From Chimonanthus salicifolius (Eukaryota; Streptophyta; Magnoliopsida; Laurales; Calycanthaceae): DNA of 64,000 nt. Below, piece by piece: positions 35,983-48,649 of the stretch. Below the pieces are notes generated by a model, which was given only the letters and a program-made list of their open reading frames with translations, was not told the DNA's origin and made no database searches. The stretch spans positions 45,060,631 through 45,124,630 of the forward strand of contig CM023539.1 in NCBI GenBank assembly GCA_013350335.1, in the 5' to 3' direction. The stretch's first letter is position 1. Each line of letters opens with the position of its first letter. The translations under genes were made by a program, and so were the position numbers.

Positions 35983-38651
35983 TATATATATATGAATGAT
36001 AGGTCAACCCTGCCCTCTAACAGTAAGTAAACATATTAAATATGAATAAATATGAAAATTATTCTATTGTAATAAAGAAATAATGTTGTTTTACTTTACC
36101 GCTTCCTTTAAGTATGATATAAAATAGGATTTTCCATCCTTAGTCAAGTCCTCTTTAATTTTGTCAACGACGTCCAAGAGTACAAGAAAATAAAATTTCA
36201 TATAGTCTGGTAATTGATCTGCAGCACTTCGATCCCACCTATAAATTAAACACACATTACTATCTCAACTCTTAAGATGCATATTAATTTGGCACATTTG
36301 ATAGAAAATGTAGGATTGCGATTATCTTGCCTAGATAGCTTTAATTTTAATTTTTGAATAGGAAATGATCTAGGAAAAAAAGTTGGAATTGAAGACTGGT
36401 TTCATATAAATAATCATATGGAAATAAATATGTAACAAACCTTTGAATTGCATCTGTAAATGGTTCAAGTTCCTCCAATGTTCCATATACATCATAGATG
36501 TCATCCATAACTGAGATTAATGATATAATTCTTGTGGCTATCATTCTTGCTCGAGAATAATGTGTTTCAAAATAGACTCCTAGTATCCAAAAGTAGCACT
36601 CTACCACTCTGTCTCTAATGAATGGTAGGTTGGCAACAAAATCCTTCTCCTTCCACCACCTAATAAAGATGAATGAACCATTAGAAACAAGTGAGGCCTT
36701 GACCTTTAATTAGACCAGATCCATCCTAGAAGCACAAGACCACACTTTATATCTTTTAACAAGCTTTAGATCAACCAATTTAATAAATGAATTGAATTTA
36801 AGTCAAAAGTTTAAAACATTTGTATGGGTCAATCAATTCAAAGCAACTCAATAATGGAAATTTAATAACAAATCAATTAGTCCAACTTAAACCCAATTTA
36901 ACCTTTCAAAGAAAGAAGTTCAATCTAAACATGTTTGTAGCATTTGATGGGTAGGTCCAAAGTTGAATGAAACTATTTCATAAATCAAGTACGATGAAGA
37001 TAAAAAACATTTCAGCCATTCAACCATACAATTGCAACCCCTATTCATTTTTGACACCTTAGTTAGGTAAGAGTTAGACGAAAGTTGATGTTTCTTAATT
37101 ACACCATTTTTAATGAAATACTTGGTGAAGAGCATTAAGTATATATTTTTGTAATCGATATTTGATGTGGGACTTAGGTGCACCCCATGGAACTTACATG
37201 GAAATTTCCCGAAGCTCCTTTTTATGCAATAGTTGCAATAAATTAAAGTCTAACTTTGCAAACTCCAATAGGACATCGTTGTGTTCTTCTTCCTCTTGGT
37301 AGATTGAAATGTAGAGCCTTGATTGTAGCCTCTCAACACGCTTGTGCAAAGGCAACTCTAGGGCAAGCTCAACTAGGGTTGAAAGTGGCGATTTGAGATT
37401 GGGATGTGCCAACTTAAGATGCTCTTTAGTGAAAATAATGGCTTCATCCAATATGTCTTCCCCTTTTATTCCTAGATGTGCTGCTTCATAGAAACTTAGC
37501 AAACCTCGAATGTCACTTTCTAAAGTCCTTCTGAAGCTTCCACTGTCGTCTTTAAACTTGTAGAATACATCTATACCATAAAATATATAGTTAGTATTGA
37601 GACTAAAGTTTTTTTAAAGAAAAAAAAATTAAAAATCAGATCATTGTTTGAAATCATAGTTTTATCATGATCTGGTCTAGTAAAGCTAAACTGTTAGAGT
37701 CAACAATTGATTAGATTTAAAAATCTAATTTCACATAGAATGTATGACCCATGTGGAATTTTTGAGAAAACAAATATGAGAAAAATGGTGATGCTTCATG
37801 ACTATTTCATAACATACACAGATACGAATATTAACAACATGGTAAGATTCTGTTTTTAAAACATATTTTCACTTGTATTAACCAGTAGAAGCTGAGATGT
37901 CCATGCACATCAAACATATCTTATTGGATAAACTCAAGTATTTTTTTCTTTTTTCAAAGATATGGGTGGTTAACGTACCAAATAGTGGTATTAGTTTTAT
38001 GATATTTGGCTACTTACTGGGTGATACACAGTACCCTTCTTGTCTTAGCAGTCGAAATTGAAGAGCAATGGCATGCAAATTATTAGTATCAATCATCCCA
38101 TCATTATAAGAGTGGTACATCTTTAATATTGCAGCTTCAATCTCCTTTTCAAAATGGTAGGCCACTCCAAGCCGTTGGATGGCATCAATCAAATTCAGTT
38201 CTTCCACCAAATCATGCACATCGCTGAGCATTTTCTTCACCTCTTCTTTCAATCTATTAGCTCGTTGTTGTGTATGAGCATCAGGTTTCTACATCCAACA
38301 TCATACGAGTTAGCTTTTAATTTTAATTTTTTAAAATCAAGATATCTATTCCTATTCATACACACTGAATAATCCTACAGAGAGTAGCTCTATGTATTAA
38401 CTTCTTAAATGAGTTTTGGTATTACGAATGCTTATACCCTCAATTTGACACCAAAATATATCCAATTTATTTCAAAATGCTGACAACATATATCCACTTA
38501 CCAAGTCGTCGAGGGAGATTGTAAGAAAGCGATCGCCCCATACTGAGGGATGATAATTTGCACATTTGCGAACTTCTTTAGAACTCTCCTTTCTCTGCAT
38601 TTGGTTGGTATTTGGAGCATCAGAGTGGGCAGAACCAACAAGAAGAGACAT
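33875..38651 (-). CDS. Terpene synthase, TPS-a type (sesquiterpene)
   Basis: Seven exons: 38651-38502, 38288-38018, 37570-37198, 36659-36441, 36238-36100, 34667-34419 and 34168-33875. Lengths are 150, 271, 373, 219, 139, 249 and 294 bp. All introns are GT-AG and the frame is open for 564 residues. Exon lengths and phases are those of angiosperm TPS-a/b genes. Motifs: RK(X)8W at 28-38 (variant of RRX8W), RDR at 280-282, the metal-binding DDIYD at 317-321, and the second metal site DDIQSNQFE at 461-469. There is no plastid transit peptide, so it should act in the cytosol. Such enzymes ionise farnesyl diphosphate (or in some cases geranyl diphosphate) and form cyclic terpenes. The product cannot be predicted from sequence. 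Intron 5 (about 1.4 kb) carries two (TA)n tracts and an insertion. It is the only complete TPS in the window. Confidence 0.93.
35108..35167. repeat. (TA)n microsatellite in TPS intron 5
   Basis: About 58 bases of TA, the first of two long TA tracts in the same intron. Confidence 0.95.
35330..35800 (-). mobile_element. GC-rich insertion in TPS intron 5
   Basis: This stretch is much richer in GC than its surroundings. It carries an internal repeat (CAAATCCGGCGAAnAGCAGC at about 35430 and 35541) and an A-run at 35605-35621. It resembles leader regions of the Copia-like elements elsewhere in the window, but no LTR or domain was found. Confidence 0.35.
35898..35993. repeat. (TA)n microsatellite in TPS intron 5
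   Basis: About 95 bases of TA with a few TTTA interruptions near the right end. Confidence 0.95.
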
Positions 38652-38706
38652 AACTGGCTAATGTTAGCGTTTGTATTTATGGTTTGAAAGGCTAACATGA
38701 TTGGTA

Positions 38707-38713
38707 ATTTATA
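38707..38713 (-). promoter_or_regulatory. TATA box of the TPS-a gene
   Basis: TATAAAT on the minus strand, about 56 bases before the ATG at 38651, in the sequence AACCCTATAAATTACC. Spacing leaves a short 5' UTR. Confidence 0.55.
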
Positions 38714-40421
38714 GGGTTATCGTTGAGTAAAGAAGAAGATGAGAATCAACCTCATGATCAGTGTGGGATTTCTCATGTATGTATCTAATCTGGACACGTC
38801 GGTGAGTTTCTTTTAATGATCAATTTGTGGTTTAAATTTATAGGCAAGAAACCTCATGATAAGTGTGGGGTTTCTCATCCATGTAATCTAATATGATCCT
38901 TGACTCAAATCAGAGGATTTTGAGTCTAAATTTATTAATTTCATTTTGCCTCAGCCCGCATCAATTATTCACACGGCAAAAGTCTTACAGACCAATGCAT
39001 GTCACTCGATCTAATCCTCATATCAACATTTTTTTTTAGCAATTTTTGGATGAATTTATCTATTTGTAAATTTCAATAAATATCACCTCAATCGTATATT
39101 AATTGAACAACTAATATGATGACCACCAGACACTTTTGCTTTTATATTAAAACACTTGTTGATCTTAAGATTCTTATTTCAAAATTTTATCTATCTTTAT
39201 ACGAGTAATCCTCGTTTTTAGTTGTGGATGCCGAAGATGGAGTCGAATTTTACCAACTTATCTTACTATTTATATGAAAAAAAATTCTCTTTTTAGGATT
39301 TTTCACAGTTTTTAAGTTAATATGGCTTAATTTTTTATAAGTCACCAAATCTAATCTAATAAGTTTTTTCTTTTTTGGTATTGAAATGCATTGACTGCAT
39401 TAAATTTGTTTGTCCTTTTGATGAGAAGTTTTGTATCTTTTCTAATAATTAAAATGACAAAACACCTTTGGCATGAGTCACGTGCCTTTCAATTGATGAA
39501 TATTTTTTTTCAAGTTTTAAGTACTGAGACTAGCTTTTTCAATTAAAGGAGATTAGTTCCTTTTAACTTTTACTTAAACGAAGATTGTATCCAAATGCAA
39601 TCTTGGCCATTCTTTATCTCATATTAAATAAAGATTCAATTCGATACCATGAACAGCAAATTCTTATTTGATTATCAGTTTTTATAGAGTTCCGATAATC
39701 TATATAAATACTTTTCCATTAAATCATAATAATAGTTTTTTTCTGGTAGAGTTGACAATTGTCAAATGCCACTAATATAAAAGTATTATTGTTGTGAATT
39801 AATATATACTTTGGTTGGATATTAAACATCTTTTGAATAATAATGTTGGGATAGTACTAATGTGGAGCAATGATGTCCACATGAGTACCTGTGATACTCA
39901 TACCATCATTTTTTTTTTAATCACCACATGAGAGGCACGGGCTTATCAAATGACCAATCAATGTCTTGGAACATTCTTTTTTCCAAATAACTTGGCTGGT
40001 GAAAAAACAACAAACAACCTCTAAATTCTAAAAACTGTCACCCATAAAACTAATTAATATTCTACCCAATAACCCATAAAACTCCCTACACATCTAATCC
40101 AACTTCAAATATTTCGTGTTAAGAATTAAGATTATCGTATCGACTGATATCGTCTGATATCAGTGGTTTTAATTATAAAAAAAATTAGAGAGATAAATTC
40201 CGCGGCTGATACATCGGTCAATACTGATATTTCAACCCTACTTCTCACCAAACCTGATTAAATGAATCTTAACTTGAATATAATTTTTTTGTGAATTTTG
40301 TCTAAATTAAGAGTTACTAATTTTGGATCATAGAATCTTTGAAGGAAAATGTTGCATAGTTTAAAATTTAGAAAAATTTCTAACTAAAATAAGTTTATTA
40401 TTTTTAGAAATTTTGAAAGAA
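38714..40421. other. TPS-a upstream region
   Basis: Non-coding. It contains the promoter-proximal sequence and unit A of the 575 bp dispersed repeat. No other gene was recognised. Confidence 0.5.
39385..39960 (+). repeat. 575 bp dispersed repeat (unit A, copy 2)
   Basis: Nearly identical to 2986-3562 and 48650-49240. It lies about 0.7 kb upstream of the complete TPS-a start, in opposite orientation to that gene. Confidence 0.8.
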
Positions 40422-40598
40422 AAGTGATTGGTGCACCAATATTTTTATCTTTGGTACGCCAAATTTATATAAACTACCTATCTTGTCCAAACTTTCCTTA
40501 ATCACTCTTTTTTCCCTCTTTTTATTTGTTGGGTAAAACGGACATTTCACATAAATTTTGGTGCACCAAAGATAAAGATGTTGGTGCACCAATCACTT
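40422..40598. mobile_element. 177 bp MITE with GATTGGTGCACCAA ends
   Basis: Long terminal inverted repeats: AAGTGATTGGTGCACCAA at the left and TTGGTGCACCAATCACTT at the right. A second inner inverted pair is built on ATCTTTGGTRCRCCAAA. A decayed relative (TTGGTGCAAAACAATTTTAA) occurs at 41041 and 41868. Confidence 0.75.
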
Positions 40599-40780
40599 GC
40601 CATTCTGAAAATAAAACCTTAAAATCTAAATTTATGATGAAGTCATTGTAAACTCTATATATAATGAAATAAAACAATCCCCATTTAATTCTTTGCCGGA
40701 AACGTGGTAGATCATTTCAATATATGCATAAGCAGGGATTTAAAATTTGGTATCGGCTGCTAAATTTCTCTTTTACTCTC

Positions 40781-42480
40781 TCTTTTTTAATTTGTATTTT
40801 GTTCTAAAAATTATGCATTTCACGTGAATGATATTGGGAAAGAATTAATAATTGGTCAATTCTTTTTTATACTCAACAAATTTTTGCATAAAAAATCTTG
40901 TTTTAGGGCTTTTTTTCTATTTTTTTATTTATTCATATAGAAATAAATTACAATCATTTCAGTAAGCAAAATTTATTTGACAGTCACATTAAACTATCTA
41001 TTTCATGCATAGAATAAATTCATAGATTGTTGATGGAAATTGATTGGTGCAAAACAATTTTAACTTTGGTGCGTCAAAAATTGCAACGATAGATCTAATA
41101 TTACAAAAAAGTTGATTTGAACACTCACATAAACTGCTGGCTGTGGGCTGTGGGGTTCAGAATGTCCAAAAGGAAACATTCACTATTGCAACTATAGATC
41201 TAATATTACAAAAAAGTTGATTTGAACACCCACATAAACTTTTTTGTAATCTTACATCAAAAAATTAAAAACATAAATCTGCACACTTATGTGTAGAAGA
41301 TCTTAAGTCTTCCCCCTTAACCTCTCAGATAAACCAGTAGATGAGGTCCTATATATATTTTTTTTAATAAAGTAATTTTGATATTTTTCTCATTTTGTCC
41401 TTTTATCTTAAAAATAAAATCAAACATAAAATGGAAAAAAAATTCCATGATAAGTCACATTTCCTCACTAAAAAAGTATAGTGTACAAAATTAATTCCCT
41501 ATTATAATTTTATACTATCTCTTTCATCTGGATGATTAATTTATCACCACAAACTTATACTTTTGTCTTGTACGTGTTTCACCACAAACTTATACTGTTG
41601 TCTTTTTTAATTTGTATTTTGTTCTAAAAATTATGCATTTCACGTGAATGATATTGGGAAAGAATTAATAATTGGTCAATTCTTTTTTATACTCAACAAA
41701 TTTTTGCATAAAAAATCTTGTTTTAGGGCATTTTTTTCTATTTTTTTATTTATTCATATAGAAATAAATTACAATCATTCAGTAAGCAAAATTTATTTGA
41801 CAGTCACATTAAACTATCTATTTCATGCATAGAATAAATTCATAGATTGTTGATGGAAATTGATTGGTGCAAAACAATTTTAACTTTGGTGCACCAAAAA
41901 TGAATAAAAAAACTTAAAAGAAAACATCCACTATTGCAACGATAGATCTAATATTACAAAAAAGTTGATTTGAACACTCACATAAACTGCTGGCTGTGGG
42001 CTGTGAGTTCAGAAACTTAGTAGCTCAAACAAGATGTCCAAAAGGAAACATTCACTATTGCAACTATAGATTTAATATTTAAAAAAAGTTGATTTGAACA
42101 CCCACATAAACTTTTTTGTAATCTTACATCAAAAAATTAAAAACATAAATCTGCACACTTATGTGTAGAAGATCTTAAGTCTTCCCCATTAACCTCTCGG
42201 GTAAACCAGTAGATGAGGTCCTATATATTTTTTTTTTTTTTAATAAAGTAATTTTGATATTTTCTCATTTTGTCCTTTTATCTTAAAAATAAAATCAAAC
42301 ATAAAATGGAAAAAAATTTCCATGATAAGTCACATTTCCTCATTAAAAAAGTATAGTGTACAAAATTAATTCCCTATTATAATTTTATACTATCTGTTTC
42401 ATCTGGATGATTAATTTATCACCACAAACTTACACTTTTGTCTTGTACGTGTTTCACTACAAACTTATACTTTTGTCTTG
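40781..42480 (+). repeat. 820-880 bp tandem duplication
   Basis: The unit starting TCTTTTTTAATTTGTATTTT at 40781 repeats at 41601. Both end in the CACAAACTTATACT motif. The second unit has about 55 extra bases (around 41890). Neither is coding. Confidence 0.9.
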
Positions 42481-42769
42481 TACGTGTTTCATACTTTCAC
42501 CAGTAAAGAATAATATAGAATTTAAAAAGTTCTCTTGTTGTTTTGGTTGGTTAGAGTCATGGCTTTCCTTTTACTTTCTTTACAAATCACTCATTCTGTT
42601 AAAGAGTCTTGAGAGTCTATAAAATGGCAAACGTGATGGGCTTTAGGTACCCACATCTTGCTTGCTTCTCATCTTCTTCTAGCCCAAGTTCCACAAACTG
42701 CTATACTAGTACAGTCATGGATGTTGTTTTGGGCTTTGGCCGATCCGATGGCCTAAACAAAAATCCATT

Positions 42770-43233
42770 GCACGGAATGAAAATTCCAAGATAGGTCGTA
42801 AATCGGCGAATTATCACCCTAGTATATGGGGTGATCACTTCATTAAATCCTCCCCTAATGACTTGGTAAGTAGCATTTACCGCTCAAAAAAAAACTCGAA
42901 TCCTTCTGTTATTGGCCTACCAATTGAGCTGTAGTTTTGTAACTTTTACAATGTTGATGCAGAAGCCTGATGCAAAAACACAAAAACGGTCCAATGAATT
43001 GAAAGAAGAATTGAAGAGAATGCTTGGCAGTGTGAATGATCCATTGCAAGAAATGAATCTAATTGATGCCATTCAAAGGCTGGGAGTAGCATATCATTTC
43101 GAAAAGGAAATTGAAAACACCTTACTATGGATGTACAATACATACAATGACAGTAGCTTCGACAGTAACGATTTGCATGTTGTCGCCCTCTGATTTCGAC
43201 TGTTAAGACATGAAGGGTACAACATTTCGTCTG
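42770..43233 (+). pseudogene. Terpene synthase relic, exons 1 and 2
   Basis: Exon 1 ends at 42865 and reads RKSANYHPSIWGDHFIK, the RRX8W-type region. It is followed by donor GTAAGT, a 97 bp intron and acceptor GATGCAG. Exon 2 (42963-43233) is 271 bp, the same length as in the complete gene, and reads [19 protein letters not shown]. It contains an in-frame TGA at about 43191 where the family has CAA (Gln). No intact start codon leads into exon 1 in the right frame. Exon 3 of this gene appears to be the piece at 48225-48571, with a 3.7 kb LTR in between. It is non-functional. Confidence 0.85.
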
Positions 43234-43503
43234 GTATGCAATTTTGTTTCTCCTATTGGTTTGATCATATTCATTTTACTAAGTTAGTATCTTCTACAGT
43301 TGAACACCAAGTCAACATGTTACTGGGGTCATTGTATGTATTGTACATCCGTAGTATGGCGTTTTCGATTTCGACTGTTAAGACAAGAAGGGTACAACAT
43401 TTCGTCTGGTATGCAATTTTGTTTCTCGTATTGGTTTGATCATATTCATTTTACTAAGTTAGTATCTTCTACAGTTGAACACCAAGTCAACATGTTACTG
43501 GGC
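43190..43503 (+). repeat. 177 bp tandem duplication over TPS exon 2 end
   Basis: About 137 bp (43190-43326), with the last part of exon 2, its donor and intron sequence, recurs at 43367-43503. The two copies differ at a few positions. Confidence 0.85.
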
Positions 43504-44430
43504 CTGAGTTGGCCCAATTCGGTCATGGCCCAGTTAGTGCAATAGGTCGTTTGCGCGGGTCCAAGTCTAATTTCTGGAATATGATTCATTTAAATTCATG
43601 TATGATATTTCATATTGGTGTGATTTAATAATAAATTAGAAATAGTTATAAGTTTATAGCATTAATAAAATTGGGTCTTTGGATTTAATAGGAGTTGGGG
43701 CCAAAATTGGGCTTTTGGGTTGGTTGGCGTGATAGCTAGACCAGGCTAGAATTTGATTAGGCTCAAATATGGGTTGATTGATCCTGATTTTACAAGCTAA
43801 GTTGGTGCAACCCAAATATCTCCCCCAGTCTATGTAGGTTTAGCCTCTTGGATCCTGGCCACTGAGGATAGATGGTGAATATGTACTTTGCATAACATTT
43901 TGAAAGATTGTAAGTCATGCTTTTTAAGTGTCAGCCACAAATGTAACAGTTTTTGAGTCACGTGATTGCCAAATAAGTAGTTAGATTATAAAAATAACAA
44001 TTTATCATATTTAATTATGAGTGATAAGAAAAAATAACTTTAAAGATAAAAGATAATATATATTAGATTTTGTTCGTATTTTCGTATTGAACATTATTTT
44101 TGACACGCTATTAGACAATGCACATTTCAAAATATCAACATCAAGTCATTTATCCCTTCTATCTTGGAATGACACTTACAAGTGGATTTGGTAAATTTAA
44201 TTTGATGAGTCGACTACTATCATATGCTCATAGGACTAGGACTTTTTATATTGAGTTCACAACTTTAAGCACTCTCTAGTAGTGTTGGGAACTCTTGTAA
44301 TATTTTGAGAATAAAATACTTATTGTTTTCCATTTCTAATACCATTGTTTTGCAAAATGTTGAATGAATGGTTGGGGATCATTTGTAAATAGATGTATTC
44401 AACAAATTTAAGGACGACAAAGGGAGCTTC
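43504..44430. other. Intron or intergenic remnant
   Basis: Non-coding. The GGCCCAATTCGG and GGGCTTTTGGGTTGG words resemble degenerate repeat DNA. Nothing else was recognised. Confidence 0.4.
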
Positions 44431-47400
44431 TGTGACGTCCCGAATTTTCAAAATTATTAAAGAAATTGAAATTATATTAATTAATTTAAATTAATGTGAA
44501 TTAATCAATTAATTAGAAAATATAAGAGGAAGATTAATTGAGGAAATTAATCTATAAATTAATCGTCGGATGTCACAGTCAGAAATTAAATGTATAAGAT
44601 TTAATTTAGAAGGATTGTGTGACAAGGTGTCACGCCACGTCAAAAGGACGCAAATGTCACACCTTAAAGACATAAGGGCAAAGAAGGAAGTGGAAAGAGG
44701 CCCTGCTGTTTAACCAAATCCATTGAGGCATTTGACTAAGTCACACACGGTGGAAGTGTTTCTGCTACTCTCAAGCGAGAAAAGGAAGGAAAAGAGGGAA
44801 AAATGAAAAAGGGAAGAGGAAAAGGGATTACGGAAAGCGTCTTGAAAGGTTGGTGCAATTTTCTAAATTAATATTTAGATTTAAATAATAGTCTAAGGTG
44901 ATTTAGAATCAACCCTGGACGAATGCAGATTTATAGAATGAAAATAGGATCGATTCGGGAATTGTCGGATATTCTCCCCAATTCAGGAATCAGGTTCAAA
45001 TCCATGAAATTGTTTATTAAATTGAGAATATTAACCTTCTAAAATGTGATAAATCAGATTAGTAAATACTACCCCCTTTCATTTTCCATTAATTGGTTGA
45101 GTCGATTTCTCTCGCTCGATTTGGATCGTGGAAAGGGATTGAGTTGTAAATAAGGGACACCCACTCGAATTATCAAGATCTGGCACTGTTGGCACCGCAA
45201 GATCAATGTCAACCAGAAGACGGTTGCGATAGCCTCTGCCATTGCCGTTTCTGTTGTTCCCTCATCTCTTATCTCTTCTTCACATATCTTTTCTTCACTT
45301 TCTCTGGCTGCGGTTTAGGGTTCCTCCGATTCTCTCTGGTTAGGGTTGAGTTTTCTACAGAAGTATAAAAAAAACCCTAAATCCAGTGAGATTTGCCCAA
45401 ATCCGGAATGAAATGGTGTCGTCTTCCCCCGCGCAGTTCCATGTTCTCGGGGCTGCCGGACTTGATTTTTCTTCTTGTTCTTCGTTAAACCATCCTGCGA
45501 TTTATTACGCAGCCCCTGTTTCAGACAGTTTCTATCTCATTTCCAAATATGGGTTTTGGGGAGAAAATGGGCACTACTGCAACACATGTTGCTCACCAAG
45601 CCTCACATGTTGGAAATCAAAGGACTTAGAAAGAAAAATGTGATCTTTTCACTGGAGATTGGATTCCAAACCCATCAGGAGCAATTTACACCGAACTGCC
45701 TTGCTGTTGCCGCTGCCCGTCTGCAGCTCCGACCATTCCACCATCTGCCCAGACGCTGCTGCACCCAGAACAGTCAGCGTCCCGCCCTATCTTACATGTT
45801 CTGAGATCGTCTTCAGCCCTCTCTGAAGCCACCGATCGTCACCCATCTGTTTGATCAATTGCCTGACTGGTAATGCTTTTGATTTTGGCCATTATTTCTC
45901 TTGTTTCTATCTTCTATAGATTAGAAATCGTGGGTTTCTTTCCTTATCCATCTTATAATCCATTCATACATTGCCCAACTACCACGAGAAATGCCATTCC
46001 GATATTTGTACACATTTGTACAAGCTCATAGCAAAATTGTAAAACTTTGTGGACACTAATTTGGGAGAAAAGGAAGAGACAGGAATCTTCACAAAATATT
46101 CTCTACTTATGAGACGGGTTTGGATATACACACTGGCAGTGAATGAGTTTGACAGGCAGTTCTGTATGATTTGGTCTTGGACATACACTGAGGTGTTGTT
46201 GGTCTGAATATTTTTGGAGAATGAGTGTTTGTTCCTTTTAGTGGTGTGGAATTTGGGAAGCTGTTGAAGGGGGTTGTATTGAATCAAATCCAACCTCCTT
46301 TAGATCAAGTCAGATCCGGATTGGTTGGGTGGGCTGGAGTTTCTTAGCGTGACTGAACTTTGTTTGGCACCATCCAATTTAACCCAACAGGCGCTGACAA
46401 TCATTAATTATTTGGATGGAAGAGGAGATGCTTCCACTTAAGGCAGTTTGTCATTTCCAGTTGGCATTCCAATTGAACTCAGACTTCCATTTGCTATGTT
46501 GGAGTCGTTATATTACTTGTAATATTGGTTCATCAAGGCACATCTGTGATTCCAAATGTGTCATTCTGAACCATTATATAGCCAGCATTGAACCACCTTG
46601 CGAACCTGCCAGCCTTCTTCACCCTTCTCCCTTAGCCAAACCCATCCCATCTACCCCACTTTCCCCTTTTATCAGTGCACAACCCAATTTTCCTTACATA
46701 CGTCTGCAACAACCCATTTCCCTGTTTTATTTTGAATGGTTGATACGGCCATTGGTCTTAAGATATGGTGAATTATATGAGAATGATGGGATTGGGTTTA
46801 TTTTTTTAATGATGATCCAAGAAGTGGTGAGGTTGATAGTATGGATCGATAGGGGAAATTGTTAACTCCAAAGAACTTAGAATTATAGAGATACCATTAA
46901 ATGGAAGATTAATGAGATTAATAAACTATGAGGTGGGAATTCATGAAATTTAACTGGTTACATGGTCTGTTTTGATTGATGAATGTAATCAGAGGATCGG
47001 ATGGTGATCTAGGAGCTATACGTACCCCGTAGTCACTCCTTCGCAGAATTCTATTGATCAGGTAGGTTTTTCCTACTTTCTTGATGTGTCACATGACTGT
47101 TATGTATGTGGAGATGGTATTTAATTTCAATGCATAGAGATGAAAGCATGCATCTTGTGGGAGATGGGAATAGTTGATTTAAAGGTTAGGGGATGTTAAA
47201 CTCTAACATGAAAAATATGAAATACCATAACTATTTTGTATGGCCGTGTCCATGAACACAGAAATTGGGCACATAAGATGGGTACAAAGCTCCTGGGTGA
47301 GAGATCTGAAACCTGCGCAGGAGAGGATGGGTGATAGTATACCCCCGGTAATTCTGGTTAAATACTAGGTATTAGGTAGTAGCTCCCAGCTGGTGCGCCA

Positions 47401-48157
47401 GGAAAGCTACAGACATAATGGCCAATGATTATAACAGTTGAATGGAGAGCATGATAGAAAGAAATGCATGGACATGAGAGGGGTTTGTATTGATTCATGT
47501 ACCATGGCATTTACATCATGTTGATTTAATGAGTTATCAAAAGTATGTTGATTATGAATTGATTTATGAAATGATTATGAACTGATTTTAAATGTTTTAT
47601 AAATATGAGATATGAATTGATTTTGAAATATGGGGTGGGGATGATTTCAATTGAACTATATGATATGAAGAACTTATATATGTTTTCCCCGATTTTTATA
47701 TATGTCATGTTGGTACCCACTTTGATGGGAATTCCTATTGGGCGTTGACTAAGCCCACAATACTCTATTCTTTTAGAAATTAATACAGGAAAGAAGACAG
47801 GTGATGAGGTTGGACCAAGCGTTAGCTATGCATAGACGAGGATGGCACAAGATGAAGGATGGCGTAGAGTCTACTTGTTAATAGTGAATAAACATTACAT
47901 TGGGTTAAGTTATTTGGAAGTTATGAATTATTTGAGAAAGTTGAATGGTTGTAATTAAACCTTTGATTTGAGATTATTATCATGCTTTGCTTAGCTTGAG
48001 AAGGATTGAATCATGGTGTTTAAATGAATAAATATATTTCCGCATTAATATACGTTAGTGTGTTGCCAAATATACATGGACTCTTTTCATGTGCACACAC
48101 TGGTTGGGCTAGTTAAGGGTCGAATCTTCGGATTCAGACTTGACTTACGTCGTGGCG
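44431..48157 (+). mobile_element. Long LTR (about 3.7 kb) inside a TPS relic
   Basis: It starts TGTGACGTCCCGAATTTTC and ends near CTTACGTCGTGGCG (GTCGTGACA in copy 1), consistent with a solo Gypsy-type LTR whose terminal CA has decayed. It lies between TPS exon 2 (43233) and exon 3 (48225) of the plus-strand relic. No pol domain is present. A convincing target duplication was not found (GCTTC versus CTCTC). The left edge of the segmental duplication (45595) lies inside it. Confidence 0.6.
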
Positions 48158-48224
48158 CTCTCCCCTCTCTTCCCATTGTTATAAAAAAAATTAAAAAAAA
48201 AATATTACTCTGGTAAATAGGGAG

Positions 48225-48571
48225 AAAGGGACGAGGCGTTACAGCTTCAAGGAGACTTTAGCCTGTGATATTCGAGGTTTGTTGAGTTTATATGAAGCGG
48301 GATATTTGGGAACTTTTGGAGAAAAAATATTAGATGAAGCCATTAATTTTGGTAGAGAGCAACTTAAGTTGGGAGTTCCCCATCTTAAGCCTCCCCTTTC
48401 AACATTGGTTGAGCTTGCTCTAGAGTTTCCTCTACAGAGGCGGTTGAGAGGTTGCAAACAAGGTACTATATTTCCATTTATGAAATTGAGAAGGATCGAA
48501 ATGACATGCCAAGTTGGATTTCAATCTACTACAATTGTTACAAAAAAAAGGGAGCTAAAACTACTCACAAA
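48225..48571 (+). pseudogene. Terpene synthase exon 3 relic (copy 2)
   Basis: Homologous to 2568-2906, but the frame breaks at the CAGAGGCGGTTGAGAGG region and about 19 bases are lost after RNDM (near 48507). It can be read as LLSLYEAGYLGTFGEKILDE in one frame and RYYISIYEIEKDRND in another. It is probably exon 3 of the relic at 42770-43233. Confidence 0.85.
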
Positions 48572-48649
48572 GTAAGTCTCTCTCTCTTTCCCCACTATAA
48601 TTTTATACACATAGGCAAGTCTCGAGGCACAATATACTTTCTAAAAAGT

